Origin: an uncultured Prevotella sp. | GTDB taxonomy: Bacteria > Bacteroidota > Bacteroidia > Bacteroidales > Bacteroidaceae | NCBI GenBank assembly: GCA_905372445.1 | Contig: CAJPPF010000002.1 | Span: forward strand, 1 to 44,550 | Length of the DNA: 44,550 bases | Direction of reading: 5' to 3' | Part shown: in pieces, positions 21,593 through 31,527 of the stretch | How the letters are laid out: every line of letters begins with the position of its first letter | Numbering within the stretch: position 1 is the first letter of the stretch | The notes under the pieces: model-generated | What the model was told of the DNA's origin: nothing | The model's database searches: none | Seen by the model: only the letters and a program-made list of their open reading frames with translations | Made by a program: the position numbers and the translations under genes

Positions 21593-22071
21593 TGGACGAG
21601 CAAGTAATCAGAAAAATCCAGCGAGAGGGAGCGGAGGCCTTGCTTGATGCAGGCGTTTCCCTCCCTCTCAAGGATTTGAGGATGCCATTTAGGAAAGAGC
21701 CCCTGCGGCTCCGGCTGACGATGAAGCGCCCGACCCTTGCCCGGCAGATCAAGATAGCCCATGCCTACCTGTCGATGGACACGACGGCAGAGGCGCTGGA
21801 GGCGATGAGCCATAAGGGGCAGATGCGCTTCCTTGCCCGGCATGGCAAGACGCTGAGCCGCATTCTTGCTCTGACGATGGAGCGTTGGTGGCTGCCGGTA
21901 TGGCTGCTGTCGTGGCTCGTCAGGCACTGGATGAAGTGGGAGTACCAGAAGGCAGCCTTCAGAGAGTTCGTGCTGCTGATGGGGACACAATCTTTTATGA
22001 CTATTATCAGATCAGCAGAGATTATGAATCCGATGAAGCTGAGACTGAGCCGAGGAAAGAAGGGGAGTTAA
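21589..22071 (+). CDS. Tail assembly chaperone, G-type
   Basis: A 160-residue helical protein beginning MMDEQVIRKIQREGAEALLDAG, rich in Trp, Arg and Leu in its second half. It overlaps the tail tube stop and precedes an overlapping -1 frame and the tape measure gene. That is the classical G/GT chaperone layout. Near its end lies A_GGA_AAG (22053-22059), close to the lambda G_GGA_AAG slip site. Slippage there would give a GT fusion of about 237 residues. Confidence 0.75.
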   Translation: MMDEQVIRKIQREGAEALLDAGVSLPLKDLRMPFRKEPLRLRLTMKRPTLARQIKIAHAYLSMDTTAEALEAMSHKGQMRFLARHGKTLSRILALTMERWWLPVWLLSWLVRHWMKWEYQKAAFREFVLLMGTQSFMTIIRSAEIMNPMKLRLSRGKKGS

Positions 22072-22301
22072 AGAGCCGGTGGGAAGGCTCTCATAGCCCC
22101 TTCGGATTTGTCTGGCAGATAGCGAGTGCCACAGGATGGAGCGTGGACTATATCCTGAACGGCGTGAACTTCCAGACACTAATCATGATGCTGAGTGACG
22201 CTCCCCGATATGTGGACGCAGGGAAGAAAGAGAGCAACCAGACCGCCGAGGAAGAAGCCGATGATATAATAGGATTTTTCCAAAGTAATCTAAAACAATA
22301 A
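21885..22301 (+). CDS. Tail assembly chaperone, T extension reached by -1 frameshift
   Basis: This is the open -1 frame relative to the G-type gene; it has no good start of its own (TTG at 21885). The part from 22059 on (EGELKSRWEGSHSPFGFVW, then a VDYILNGVNFQ segment and an acidic QTAEEEADDIIGFF tail) looks like a conserved domain. It would be fused to the G product after slippage at 22053-22059. The T part normally binds the tape measure protein, whose gene starts 5 bases later. Confidence 0.7.
   Translation: MVAAGMAAVVARQALDEVGVPEGSLQRVRAADGDTIFYDYYQISRDYESDEAETEPRKEGELKSRWEGSHSPFGFVWQIASATGWSVDYILNGVNFQTLIMMLSDAPRYVDAGKKESNQTAEEEADDIIGFFQSNLKQ
22053..22059 (+). promoter_or_regulatory. 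Candidate -1 frameshift site in the tail chaperone gene
   Basis: The zero frame reads A GGA AAG. The A-site codon AAG re-pairs as AAA in the -1 frame; the P-site GGA to AGG change is less favourable than in lambda. The zero frame stops four codons later. Purine-rich sequence follows and no clear hairpin was seen. Confidence 0.5.
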
Positions 22302-22306
22302 TACGA

Positions 22307-25300
22307 ATGAAACCTGTAGAGATAGAATTCCTGATGCGTGACAACCTCACTGCAGGACTTGACAAAAGCAAGATGAGTGTCGAGCAGCTGCTGGGTGCAG
22401 CCCGCCGTGCTTCGCTTATCATCAACGCAAAGATAGAGGAGCAGCGCAAGGTCATCGACGGCGTGAACTCCGACCTGGACAGGATGCAGCGGAAGCTGCA
22501 GACCATGAAGCCCGGCGCTGCCCAGCAAGAGCTATTGACGGAAATCAGTGCCTGCCAGAACGCTCTTGCCGAAGAAAGAGGTGCGCTGCAGGCGTTAGAG
22601 AAAGAATACCAGTACGCCAAACAAGGCATCGCACAGTTAGAGCAGGAATACCGTAAGATAACCATTTCCGAGGAGCAGGCAGCCGCTGCTAACAAAAGCC
22701 TTACGGATAAGATAAAAGAGCAGAAAGCTGTAATAAAACAAGTGGAGACAGATGTTAAGTCCCTGCAAAAAGCTTACAAGAAAGCTGCTCCCGGCAATGC
22801 ACAGTTTGCGGCTCTTGAAGACCTGAACGCTGCCAAAAAAGCCCTTGAGGAGGAAAAGGCTATCCTTGCCGAGTTGACTGCGGAGCAAGAAAGGAACAAG
22901 GAGAGCAACCGCCGTCTGGCGACGCAGCTGCGCGATATGCAAAACACGCTTACCCGCATGCGCCTGAACGGCGAGCAGAACACCGAGGAGTATCGCAAGC
23001 TATCTGCCGAGGCTGCGCACCTTGCCGACACTCTTAGAGACTTGCGTGTCCAGACCCGTATCCTCGCCAATGACGATGCGAACCTTCAGGGCTTCATCTC
23101 CGGCGTGAACGGTCTGGCAGGTGCATTTACCACTGCCACGGGCGTGATGTCCCTTTTCGCTTCAGAGAATGAGAACCTGTTGAAAGTGCAGGCACGCGTG
23201 CAGAGCGTCATGGCGATAACTATGGGTCTGCAACAAGTATTCAATGCACTGAATAAGGACAGCGCTTTTAGGCTTGTTACGGTAACAAAAGTAAAAAACC
23301 TGCTGACGGCAGCCAACTACCGCCTTGCCACCTCGCTGGGTATCTCCAATGCCGCGGCGACGGCACTCATGGCTACGCTGAGCCTCGGTCTGTCCGTTGT
23401 CATTACCGGGCTTATCGTAGCATGGAACAAGTATTCTGACGCACAGGAAGAGGCTGCCCGGAAAGCCCAGGAGCGTGTCGAGATAGAATCGCAGGGACGG
23501 GCAGAGATGATCAAGACCCGCTTCGAGATAGACACCACCCGTGAGAGCCTGAAGAACTTCACCGGCTCCAAGGAGGAGGAGAAGAAGAAGTGCGAGGAGC
23601 TGAACCGCAAGTACGGCGAGGCTTTCGGCTATTACGACACCGTCGCCCAGTGGTATGACATACTTACCCAGAAAGCCGAGAAGTATATACAAATGCTTCT
23701 CCACCAGGCTAATGCACAAGCCCTGGTGAATAAGGCTGCTGAGGTAGATGCGAAGCTGAACGAGACAAAGGCGAAAGATGCGGGAGAGTTTACCGGTGGC
23801 ATTTGGGGAGGAGTTAAGGATGCCTTGCTAAGGATAGGTTTCGCGAAAATGAATTCATTCCCAGGCGGTAAGTATCAGGATGGTGAGGCTATCATCAGAG
23901 AACGCCGGGAGGGAGTGAAGGCTAAAGAAGAGGCAAAGCTGGAAGCCGAGAAGAAAAAGCTGTTGGAAGATGCAAGAAAGGAAGCTGAAGAAGCCGCGAA
24001 AATATCCAATGAAACTGATCTCGGTGATCATGCCACGCCGCCGTCGAAAAACGCCACCAAGAAAGAGGAGGAGCGCATGGCTTCCGAACTGCTCGCCCTT
24101 CAGCGGAAGAACCGCCAGGCAGAGATTGACCTGCTGAAGGAGGGTTCGGAGAAGAAACGCCGGCAAATCCAGGAAAACTACCAGAAGGAGATGGAGGAAC
24201 TCGCCGCGCAGGAAAAGAAATGGCGCGACGCCCAAAAGGGGCATCTCACTGGGGAACAGAACGAAGCACTTGCTTCTGCCCGTGCCCTTGCCGACGAGAA
24301 GCAGAAGGACGCCGAGAAAGAGATTGACAGGGAAGACGCGAAGAGACAGCTGGAACAGCGCAGGGACGAAATCCAGGCAATGAGCGAGTACCTGAGAGAA
24401 TACGGTTCTTTCCAGCAGCAGAAACTCGCCATTGCGAAGGAGACCGCGCAGAAGATAGCCGAGGTGGACGCGAGCAAGGTAAGCGAGAGTACGAAGAAAT
24501 GGCAGAAAGCCAAGCTTCTCAAAGAGCAGCAGCAACGCGAGGCGAGTATGTCGTTTGAGAATATCTCGCGTGGTATCGACTGGCATGCCTTGTTCAGCGG
24601 TGTGGGTAACCTCACTAAAGAGATGATGACGCCGATGATCGAGCAGCTCCGCGCCTACGTCGAGACGGACGACTACCGGAACGCCGATGCCCAGACCCAG
24701 CAGAAGGTGACAGAGCTGATACAGGAGATGCGCAGGTATGTCGGTACCGACCAGAGCGTGACATGGCAGAAGTTGGACGAGGCTATCAAGCAATTTACTG
24801 ACAGCGTGGCAGCCTACGACCGCGCCGTTAAGGCAGAGGAGGCAGCGATAGAAGCCATGTATGAAGGCAAGAAGAAACTCGCCTCAGGAGAGATTACGGA
24901 AGAGCAATATCGGGAGTTGGAGACCAAGGCACAGGAACTGGGCGATGCCACTGCCAAGGCACATAAGAGTATGGAGGACTTCGGTGCGGCGCTGAACCGG
25001 ACCTCCGATGAGGTGGCGAACTTCACGAGCGGACTGACAACAGCATTAAGCAATGCCAAGGCCTGGCAGGGCGTGGAGGGCTTTGGCGGCATTCAGCAGT
25101 CCGTGGGGCAGATAGATCAGCTGAAAGGCACGCTGGATTCCATACTTCCGCAGATGGGAGAAGGCATGGCGAAGACGATAGGCAGCACTTTGTCGAGCAG
25201 CATGGGCAGCACGCTGTCATCCATCGGTGGCAGCATATCAAGCGTATTGTCAAGCTGTATGGGTACCATCATCGGCATCGTGGCGCAGATACCCAGACTT

Positions 25301-26677
25301 ATACTCGACCTCGTCCACGGAATCAAGAACTTCGTGACGGGTGTTCTGAATGCCATTACGGAGCTTATATCGCTTCGGTGGATAGACGACCTCGTGGTGA
25401 GCATACTGGACGCTATCGGCAATCTGATAAATGCCATCTTCGACCTGCCTGAGAATCTTTACAAGGTACTGGAAAACATCATCGTGAACGGCATAGGCGG
25501 TCTGCTTGACACTGTCCTGGGGCGTATCGGCAATATTCTGTCCTTCGGGGCCTTGAGTTCCAAGGGGCCGAGCGAATGGTTCACCAATTCCAACGAGAAG
25601 GAAGTCGCGGATGCCATCGACCGGCTGACCAAGCGGAACGAGCTGCTCGAGCAGGCCATTGAGGACCTGACGGACGAGATGAAGTCGGCGCGGGGCGCGG
25701 CTGCCATCCGCATATCTGATGATGCGGAGAAACTACAACGCGAGACAATCGACAACTACAAGGGCATTGCCCAGGCACAAGCCGGTTACCATTCCGCGCA
25801 CCATAGTTTCAACTACTACTGGGGCGGCTACAGCCAGGAGCAGATAGACCGGCTGAGCCGCCAGATGGGCAGGAAATGGAACGGGGACATTTGGAACTTA
25901 AGTCCTGAGGAGATGAAGATGCTACGCTCGAACGTGGACATGTGGAAGCAGATACAGGACACCGGCAAGGGCGGCTACGGCGGACGTGTAACCGAGAAGC
26001 TTAACGCCTACATCGAGCAGGCGGGCAAACTGAAGGAGATAACGGATACACTGTATGAGAACCTTACCACCACGACCAAGGACAATGTCTTTGACGATTT
26101 TTTGAACTCGCTTTATGGGCTTGCCAATGGCTCGGAGGAGGTGTTTGATGAGATTGCCGAGAACTGGCAGGCGATGGTGAACAAGATGGCGGTGAACAAC
26201 CTCGTCGGCGCGAAGTTCCAGAAAAATCTGGAAACATGGTACGAAAATCTTGCAAAACTCAACAAGGCGAGGACAAGCGGTGAGATAACCGATGCCGAGT
26301 ACCGGAAACGGCTTGACGCACTGAAGCAGGAGTACGAGGATTATGTGAAGAGTGCCAGGAACGACATCGAGCAGCTGAGGAACGAGGGTATCATCAAGGA
26401 GACTGACAAGACCGGCGGTACGACACAGACTGGCAGAAGCGGCGCATTCATGGCGATGAGCCAGGACCAGGGTACGAAGCTGGAGGGGCTTTTCGTGAGC
26501 GGACAGATGCACTGGGCAAGCATCGATGACCGCGTGGAGGATATAGCTGCCAGGATGAGTGATGCGCAAGGGCACCTGAAGAAGATAGAGGACAATACCG
26601 GCAGCAGCGCGGAATCGCTGAAGGCTATCAGGGAGGAGATGAAAAAGATAACACGTGACGGAATAAAGGTAAAGTGA
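22307..26677 (+). CDS. Tape measure protein
   Basis: At 1456 residues it is one of the longest proteins and predicts a long tail. It begins KPVEIEFLMRDNLTAGLDK, typical for tape measures, then has about 250 residues of coiled coil. Hydrophobic segments follow near 350-380 (ATLSLGLSVVITGLIVAW) and 975-1060 (MGTIIGIVAQIPRLILDLV). Between them is a long charged coiled coil (about 520-740). The C-terminal quarter is helical with a short W-rich part. It sets tail length and may help DNA cross the inner membrane. Confidence 0.93.
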   Translation: MKPVEIEFLMRDNLTAGLDKSKMSVEQLLGAARRASLIINAKIEEQRKVIDGVNSDLDRMQRKLQTMKPGAAQQELLTEISACQNALAEERGALQALEKEYQYAKQGIAQLEQEYRKITISEEQAAAANKSLTDKIKEQKAVIKQVETDVKSLQKAYKKAAPGNAQFAALEDLNAAKKALEEEKAILAELTAEQERNKESNRRLATQLRDMQNTLTRMRLNGEQNTEEYRKLSAEAAHLADTLRDLRVQTRILANDDANLQGFISGVNGLAGAFTTATGVMSLFASENENLLKVQARVQSVMAITMGLQQVFNALNKDSAFRLVTVTKVKNLLTAANYRLATSLGISNAAATALMATLSLGLSVVITGLIVAWNKYSDAQEEAARKAQERVEIESQGRAEMIKTRFEIDTTRESLKNFTGSKEEEKKKCEELNRKYGEAFGYYDTVAQWYDILTQKAEKYIQMLLHQANAQALVNKAAEVDAKLNETKAKDAGEFTGGIWGGVKDALLRIGFAKMNSFPGGKYQDGEAIIRERREGVKAKEEAKLEAEKKKLLEDARKEAEEAAKISNETDLGDHATPPSKNATKKEEERMASELLALQRKNRQAEIDLLKEGSEKKRRQIQENYQKEMEELAAQEKKWRDAQKGHLTGEQNEALASARALADEKQKDAEKEIDREDAKRQLEQRRDEIQAMSEYLREYGSFQQQKLAIAKETAQKIAEVDASKVSESTKKWQKAKLLKEQQQREASMSFENISRGIDWHALFSGVGNLTKEMMTPMIEQLRAYVETDDYRNADAQTQQKVTELIQEMRRYVGTDQSVTWQKLDEAIKQFTDSVAAYDRAVKAEEAAIEAMYEGKKKLASGEITEEQYRELETKAQELGDATAKAHKSMEDFGAALNRTSDEVANFTSGLTTALSNAKAWQGVEGFGGIQQSVGQIDQLKGTLDSILPQMGEGMAKTIGSTLSSSMGSTLSSIGGSISSVLSSCMGTIIGIVAQIPRLILDLVHGIKNFVTGVLNAITELISLRWIDDLVVSILDAIGNLINAIFDLPENLYKVLENIIVNGIGGLLDTVLGRIGNILSFGALSSKGPSEWFTNSNEKEVADAIDRLTKRNELLEQAIEDLTDEMKSARGAAAIRISDDAEKLQRETIDNYKGIAQAQAGYHSAHHSFNYYWGGYSQEQIDRLSRQMGRKWNGDIWNLSPEEMKMLRSNVDMWKQIQDTGKGGYGGRVTEKLNAYIEQAGKLKEITDTLYENLTTTTKDNVFDDFLNSLYGLANGSEEVFDEIAENWQAMVNKMAVNNLVGAKFQKNLETWYENLAKLNKARTSGEITDAEYRKRLDALKQEYEDYVKSARNDIEQLRNEGIIKETDKTGGTTQTGRSGAFMAMSQDQGTKLEGLFVSGQMHWASIDDRVEDIAARMSDAQGHLKKIEDNTGSSAESLKAIREEMKKITRDGIKVK

Positions 26678-26678
26678 C

Positions 26679-27143
26679 ATGGATAAGATATTAGGCGGGC
26701 TTGTGCTGATCAACGGCACGGACATCTGGAAGAAATACGGCGTGTTCCTCACAGAGGAGAAGAAAGGTGGCAGAGAGAACCTGAACGCCATCCTGACACC
26801 GAGTAAGGCAAAGGAACATGTCGGCGTGGACATACGGGAGCATGACGGAAAGAAATACTCCAGGACGCTGGTTCCTGCCAATGCGGAACGGGACATCACG
26901 CTGCACTTCGCGCAGTATGCCAGGACACGGGAGCAGTGGCTTGCGAACTACATGGCGTTTATCCGCTTCCTGAAGACGGGTAAGGACGGCTGGCTGACGA
27001 TAACCTTTACGGAGCTGAGCCTTACGCTCAGGGTCTTCTACATGGACTGCAGCGCGTACAGGTCGCTGACCTATCTATGGAAGGAGGGCGTGCAGGCCAG
27101 CCGCTACAAGGTCAAGTTCCGTGAACCTGAACCGATAATATAA
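26679..27143 (+). CDS. Distal-tail-like protein
   Basis: A 154-residue protein starting MDKILGGLVLINGTDIWKKYGVFLTEEKKGG. It has alternating beta segments and a motif ERDITLHFAQYARTREQWL that looks like the N-terminal domain of distal tail (Dit) proteins. It lies one base after the tape measure gene and before the baseplate hub, the normal place of Dit. Confidence 0.65.
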   Translation: MDKILGGLVLINGTDIWKKYGVFLTEEKKGGRENLNAILTPSKAKEHVGVDIREHDGKKYSRTLVPANAERDITLHFAQYARTREQWLANYMAFIRFLKTGKDGWLTITFTELSLTLRVFYMDCSAYRSLTYLWKEGVQASRYKVKFREPEPII

Positions 27144-27175
27144 CATCATTCAAATACCATTCAAACGATATAAAA

Positions 27176-30100
27176 ATGATTCTGACGCTATATGACAGCT
27201 ACGGCAATGTAAAGGGGCGCATAGAGCCCGATGGCAGCAGCACGCAGGAAAAGGAGATACAGGGAGACAACCTCCTGAAACTCTCGTTCACGCTGTATGA
27301 GTTCGTGCCCATCGACGTGAACGACTATGTGGACTACGGCGGTGAGCGATACTGGGCGGTGGAGAAGTACGCCCCTGCCCAGAAGAGCACCGTGGAATGG
27401 GAATACAGCCTCCAGCTGTACGGCATAGAGAGCCTTATCAAGCGTTTCCTCGTGCTGAACAACACGGACGGCGAGAACGAGGCGGTGTTCACGCTGACGG
27501 CGCACCCTATAGAACATGTACGCCTGATAGTGAAGAACATCAATGACGGCATGGACGGCACGACCAACTTCAAGGCGGGTGCCGTGGAGGGTACGGATAA
27601 CGTGGTGATAGACTACACCGGCAAGTACTGCCACGAGGCACTGAAGGAACTGGCGGAAGCCGTAGGCGTGGAATGGTGGATAGAAGGTGAGACGGTGAAC
27701 CTATGCCGCTGCGAGCATGGTGAGGAAATCACGCTTGGGTATGGCAGAGGGCTGACATCCCTCGACCGCGACAAAGCCGACAATGCCAAGTTCTACACAC
27801 GACTATTCCCCATAGGCAGCTCACGCAACATCGATGCGGCGAAATACGGACACAGCCGGCTGATGCTGCCCGACGGCGCGCGGTATGTGGACGTGAACGT
27901 GGAGAAGTATGGCATCGTCCACCACTACGAGCAGAGTGCCTTCGCGGACATCTACTCTCGGCGCGTGGGCGTGGTGGGCAGCGTGCGCCACGAAGAGGTA
28001 AAGGACAAGGACGGCAAGCCCTTCACGATATACTACTTCCGGGACAACGACCTGCCCTTCGCCCCGAACGACTACGAGATAGGCGGGCTGGTGAAGAGGG
28101 TGTCGTTCCAGGATGGCAGCGAGCTTGCCGGGCTGGGTACGGACAATGACCATTATTTCGAGGTCAATTTCAACAGCGACACGAAGGAGTTTGAGATCAT
28201 CACGATATGGCCCTACGATGACGACACGCAGCTGCCAGGTGGCACACTGGTGCCGAAGGCGGGCGACAAATATATCCTGTGGAACATCCGCATGCCGGAC
28301 GAGTACTACGGTCTGGCGGAGAAGGAACTGCGCAGCGCGGTGGACGAGTACAACCGCAGGCACGCCTTAGACGTGAGCCGCTACAAGGCTCCGACGGACC
28401 ATGTGTGGATGGAGGACACGGGGACGGAACTGTTTATAGGGCGGCGCATACGATTAGAGAGCAAGGAGTACTTCCCCGAGACGGGCTACCGGCAGAGCCG
28501 TATCACGCGGATAAGCCGGAAGGTGAACCTGCCGGGGCAGATGGATCTGGAAATCAGCGATGCCCTTTCAAAGGGAGCGATGGCGAAGATTGACGATGCC
28601 ATCACGGATGCGAAGAACTATGCCGGAGGGCTCGTGGGCGGCATCAACGTTCCCGATCTGATACGGAGCTGGGACACGACACCTCCGACAGATACGAATA
28701 TCTACAGTGCCCGACGGACACACAAGGAGTTCCTGAGCAAGAACAGTCCGGACCGCGCCAAGAAGAAAATCATCTTTGACGAGGGACTGGACCTTGGGGA
28801 CTTCGAGTCCGGAACCCAGGGCGGTCGCCTTGACGGCAAGGGCAATGCGGAGCTGCTGACACTGGTGGTGCGTGAACTGCTGCGCAGTGCCAGGTTCAGG
28901 GACGGTATGGCCGGTGAGGGCTGGCAGATGTGGATAGACAAGGACGGGTTGGCAAACCTTACGCTGGACAAACTGACCGTGCGTCAGATAATGGTTGTCC
29001 TTGAAATGCTGATAGAACGCGTGCGCAGCGTAGGCGGACAGTTGGTGGTGAGTGCCGCCAACGGCAAGATAAAGAGCGTGGAGAAGACGGACGGCTACTG
29101 GCGTATCACCTTCGAGCAGGAGAATATCTTCGAGGCTCACGACCTGATGCGCTGCGCTACCTTCAGCGGCGGACGACAGAAAAGCTACTGGGTGGAGGTG
29201 GCCGCCGTGGAGGGCGAGGCAGTGCTGGTGTCGGAAAGCGAGTTTGACACTTCCCTTCCGGAGGCCGCCGACGAGTGCGTGCAGATGGGCAACACCGAGA
29301 ACGCGCTGCGCCGTAACCTGATACTCATATCAGCCACGGAGGACGGCCAGCCACGCATCGACGTGATGGACGGCGTGAAGGAAAAGAACTTCAAGGGAAG
29401 CCTGCGTGCAAGACTGGGCAATCTGGACGGTATCAAGGATGACAGGTTTCCGTCAGACAACCAACCCCATGGCAACGGCATGTACAGCGACAACGCCTAC
29501 CTTCGCGGCACCTTCCTGCTTGTTACGGGTGAGGACATCAAGACAAAGTTCGAGATAACCGAGGGCAAGATAGCAAGCAGCGTGAGTGCGCTGCGTCAGG
29601 ACTTTGCCACCGACAAGGGCTATCTGAACAATCCGAGCTTTGATGAGGGGCTGTCCAAGTGGCTGACCGAGAACGAGACGGTGTTCTGGCTGGTGGGCAA
29701 CAAGTGGGTTTGGGCCAACAAGAACGTGCTGACCAAGAAAGGCGACGGTGCCAGCGTTACGAAAGATGACGGGCGTGTCGTGGTGCGTATCAGGAACAAG
29801 TACATCACACAGAAGAACGCCAGCCTGAAGAGCGTGCCACCTATGAACACGAATAGCAACGGCAAGAAGGAAGTCCTGCCCGTATACCTGAGCTTCTTCT
29901 ACCGTTGCGCAAGAGAGGGTACGCTGAAGGTGAGGTTTGAGAATGTCGATAAGACAGGCTTTGAGAACTTCAACTCGCTGGAGGTAGAGGAAGAACTTGC
30001 ACCTACCAACGGCTACAAGCAGTACACCTGCAACGGGCTTTGGAACGGCACGGGCGACTTCAAGCTGAGCTTTACGGGCGACATCTACCTTTATATGCTC

Positions 30101-30922
30101 ATATTGAGTACGGACAAGATAGAGAGCCTGACCTATAAATACAGGACACTGTTCGAGCAAAGCGAGAAACTCGTAAAAATCGCAGCACAGAACTTCGATA
30201 AGGACGGTCGTGTGCTGGCTGAGAGCGGTATCATGGTCAAGGCGGAGGGCAGCGGTATCTACGCCCAGGGACCGGACGGGAAACTGGCATTGATTGGTGT
30301 CAGTGTTGGGGAAAGCTATACAGATGCCAACAGTCAGGAACAGACACGCACCATCATCAAGCTGACGGCCGACAACATCAAATTGGAAGGACTGGTGACG
30401 GCCAACGGCAATTTCAAGATACTGGAGGACGGTAGTATAGAGGCGAATAATGCCAAACTGAAAATCGGAGGCGGAGATTACGTCATGACGATGAAAGGCA
30501 GTGAGAACAAGGAAGGATATTTGTTACTCGGCAACGAGAATAAGATGTTCTGCCGTATATCCTATGAGGTAGACAATCTATATACACAACAGCATGGATT
30601 TCCTGATGAAGTTACTCTTGGCAAAGGTGTCATCGCACTGAACAGCTATACCGAATGGAAACATCTCCCTTCTGGGCAGATATTTGAGCCTGTAAATGTG
30701 TTCAGGACACTTATCGAACCTGGTAGGATAACTTTCACGCAAGAGAATACAGATAGCGTGGGTACCACGATAAGTGTTGATGAGGTGTACAGCCCTGATG
30801 TCAATGCCTCCATGTTCGGCGTGAGAGAAGGTGCGGTAGTATCATACGGTGTGAATATAGACTCAGTTACGCTTGCAGGAAAAACATATAAAGTGCGTAG
30901 TGGAATAATAACTTCATTATAA
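27176..30922 (+). CDS. Tail-associated baseplate hub / tail lysin-like protein
   Basis: A 1248-residue protein. The first 380 residues, beta-rich (EYSLQLYGIESLIKRFLVLN, ALKELAEAVGVEWWIEGETV), resemble the hub domain of Tal/gp44-type tail proteins. The middle is a linker with helical repeats. The C-terminal 350 residues contain carbohydrate-module-like beta segments and a final short-repeat part (YVMTMKGSENKEGYLLLGNENKMF). It follows the Dit-like gene and precedes the fibre genes. No catalytic motif could be picked out with certainty. Confidence 0.8.
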   Translation: MILTLYDSYGNVKGRIEPDGSSTQEKEIQGDNLLKLSFTLYEFVPIDVNDYVDYGGERYWAVEKYAPAQKSTVEWEYSLQLYGIESLIKRFLVLNNTDGENEAVFTLTAHPIEHVRLIVKNINDGMDGTTNFKAGAVEGTDNVVIDYTGKYCHEALKELAEAVGVEWWIEGETVNLCRCEHGEEITLGYGRGLTSLDRDKADNAKFYTRLFPIGSSRNIDAAKYGHSRLMLPDGARYVDVNVEKYGIVHHYEQSAFADIYSRRVGVVGSVRHEEVKDKDGKPFTIYYFRDNDLPFAPNDYEIGGLVKRVSFQDGSELAGLGTDNDHYFEVNFNSDTKEFEIITIWPYDDDTQLPGGTLVPKAGDKYILWNIRMPDEYYGLAEKELRSAVDEYNRRHALDVSRYKAPTDHVWMEDTGTELFIGRRIRLESKEYFPETGYRQSRITRISRKVNLPGQMDLEISDALSKGAMAKIDDAITDAKNYAGGLVGGINVPDLIRSWDTTPPTDTNIYSARRTHKEFLSKNSPDRAKKKIIFDEGLDLGDFESGTQGGRLDGKGNAELLTLVVRELLRSARFRDGMAGEGWQMWIDKDGLANLTLDKLTVRQIMVVLEMLIERVRSVGGQLVVSAANGKIKSVEKTDGYWRITFEQENIFEAHDLMRCATFSGGRQKSYWVEVAAVEGEAVLVSESEFDTSLPEAADECVQMGNTENALRRNLILISATEDGQPRIDVMDGVKEKNFKGSLRARLGNLDGIKDDRFPSDNQPHGNGMYSDNAYLRGTFLLVTGEDIKTKFEITEGKIASSVSALRQDFATDKGYLNNPSFDEGLSKWLTENETVFWLVGNKWVWANKNVLTKKGDGASVTKDDGRVVVRIRNKYITQKNASLKSVPPMNTNSNGKKEVLPVYLSFFYRCAREGTLKVRFENVDKTGFENFNSLEVEEELAPTNGYKQYTCNGLWNGTGDFKLSFTGDIYLYMLILSTDKIESLTYKYRTLFEQSEKLVKIAAQNFDKDGRVLAESGIMVKAEGSGIYAQGPDGKLALIGVSVGESYTDANSQEQTRTIIKLTADNIKLEGLVTANGNFKILEDGSIEANNAKLKIGGGDYVMTMKGSENKEGYLLLGNENKMFCRISYEVDNLYTQQHGFPDEVTLGKGVIALNSYTEWKHLPSGQIFEPVNVFRTLIEPGRITFTQENTDSVGTTISVDEVYSPDVNASMFGVREGAVVSYGVNIDSVTLAGKTYKVRSGIITSL

Positions 30923-30931
30923 CAAGACGAT

Positions 30932-31219
30932 ATGACAAAAATTAACTTCGAGAAAATGTCGGTCTATACCGGCATCAGCCACAAGGAGAAACAGACGGGC
31001 GATGTGCGGGAGAGTTTTGCAAACCTGCTTTATACCCGCGCCAATGGTGTTCGCATGCACGCTTTGGCCATGAAAATTTATGAGAGCAAGGGCGATACGG
31101 AGTACGACGATGAGGAACTGCGGCTGATACGCTCGATTGCAGAGGGACTGACCACTCCCGCCTTCTACGATAGCCTTGAAGGACAGATAAAGGAATTGAA
31201 CAATGAAGACGATCACTAA
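30932..31219 (+). CDS. Small late protein, unknown
   Basis: A 95-residue acidic helical protein starting MTKINFEKMSVYTGISHKEK, with segments FANLLYTRANGVRMHALAMKIYES and LRLIRSIAEGLTTPAFYDSLE. It overlaps the next gene by 17 bases. No family name is known to me. It may be a small structural or fibre-accessory protein. Confidence 0.7.
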   Translation: MTKINFEKMSVYTGISHKEKQTGDVRESFANLLYTRANGVRMHALAMKIYESKGDTEYDDEELRLIRSIAEGLTTPAFYDSLEGQIKELNNEDDH

Positions 31220-31523
31220 CCGGCTGCTGCCCCCTAAGGGATTCAAGGCCATCAATCTTTTTGGAATTATTTTGGTCAGGCGTGAATGTCGCATGACGGC
31301 TACGGATATGAATCACGAGGCAATCCACACGGCACAGATGCGCGAGCTGTTATATGTGCCGTTCTACCTTCTGTATGTGTTGGAATGGCTGTGGCTTCTG
31401 CCGAGATACAGGAAGCGGCACGAGGCTTACCGGCGCATCAGCTTCGAGCGTGAGGCCTACGCCCACGAGGCGGAACCAGACTATCTGAAGACAAGACCTA
31501 AGTTCAACCAATATAAATCATAA
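31203..31523 (+). CDS. Small membrane protein with HEAIH zincin-like motif
   Basis: A 106-residue protein. NHEAIHTAQMREL (about 37-49) carries an HExxH zinc-peptidase signature. It is followed by a hydrophobic segment (LYVPFYLLYVLEWLWLLP, about 51-67) and then a conserved-looking R-F-E-R-E-A-Y-A-H-E stretch, whose glutamate could be the third zinc ligand. That layout resembles minimal membrane metalloproteases. In a late phage operon it may process a fibre or envelope protein. Catalysis is inferred from the motif only. Confidence 0.65.
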   Translation: MKTITNRLLPPKGFKAINLFGIILVRRECRMTATDMNHEAIHTAQMRELLYVPFYLLYVLEWLWLLPRYRKRHEAYRRISFEREAYAHEAEPDYLKTRPKFNQYKS

Positions 31524-31527
31524 CGAT

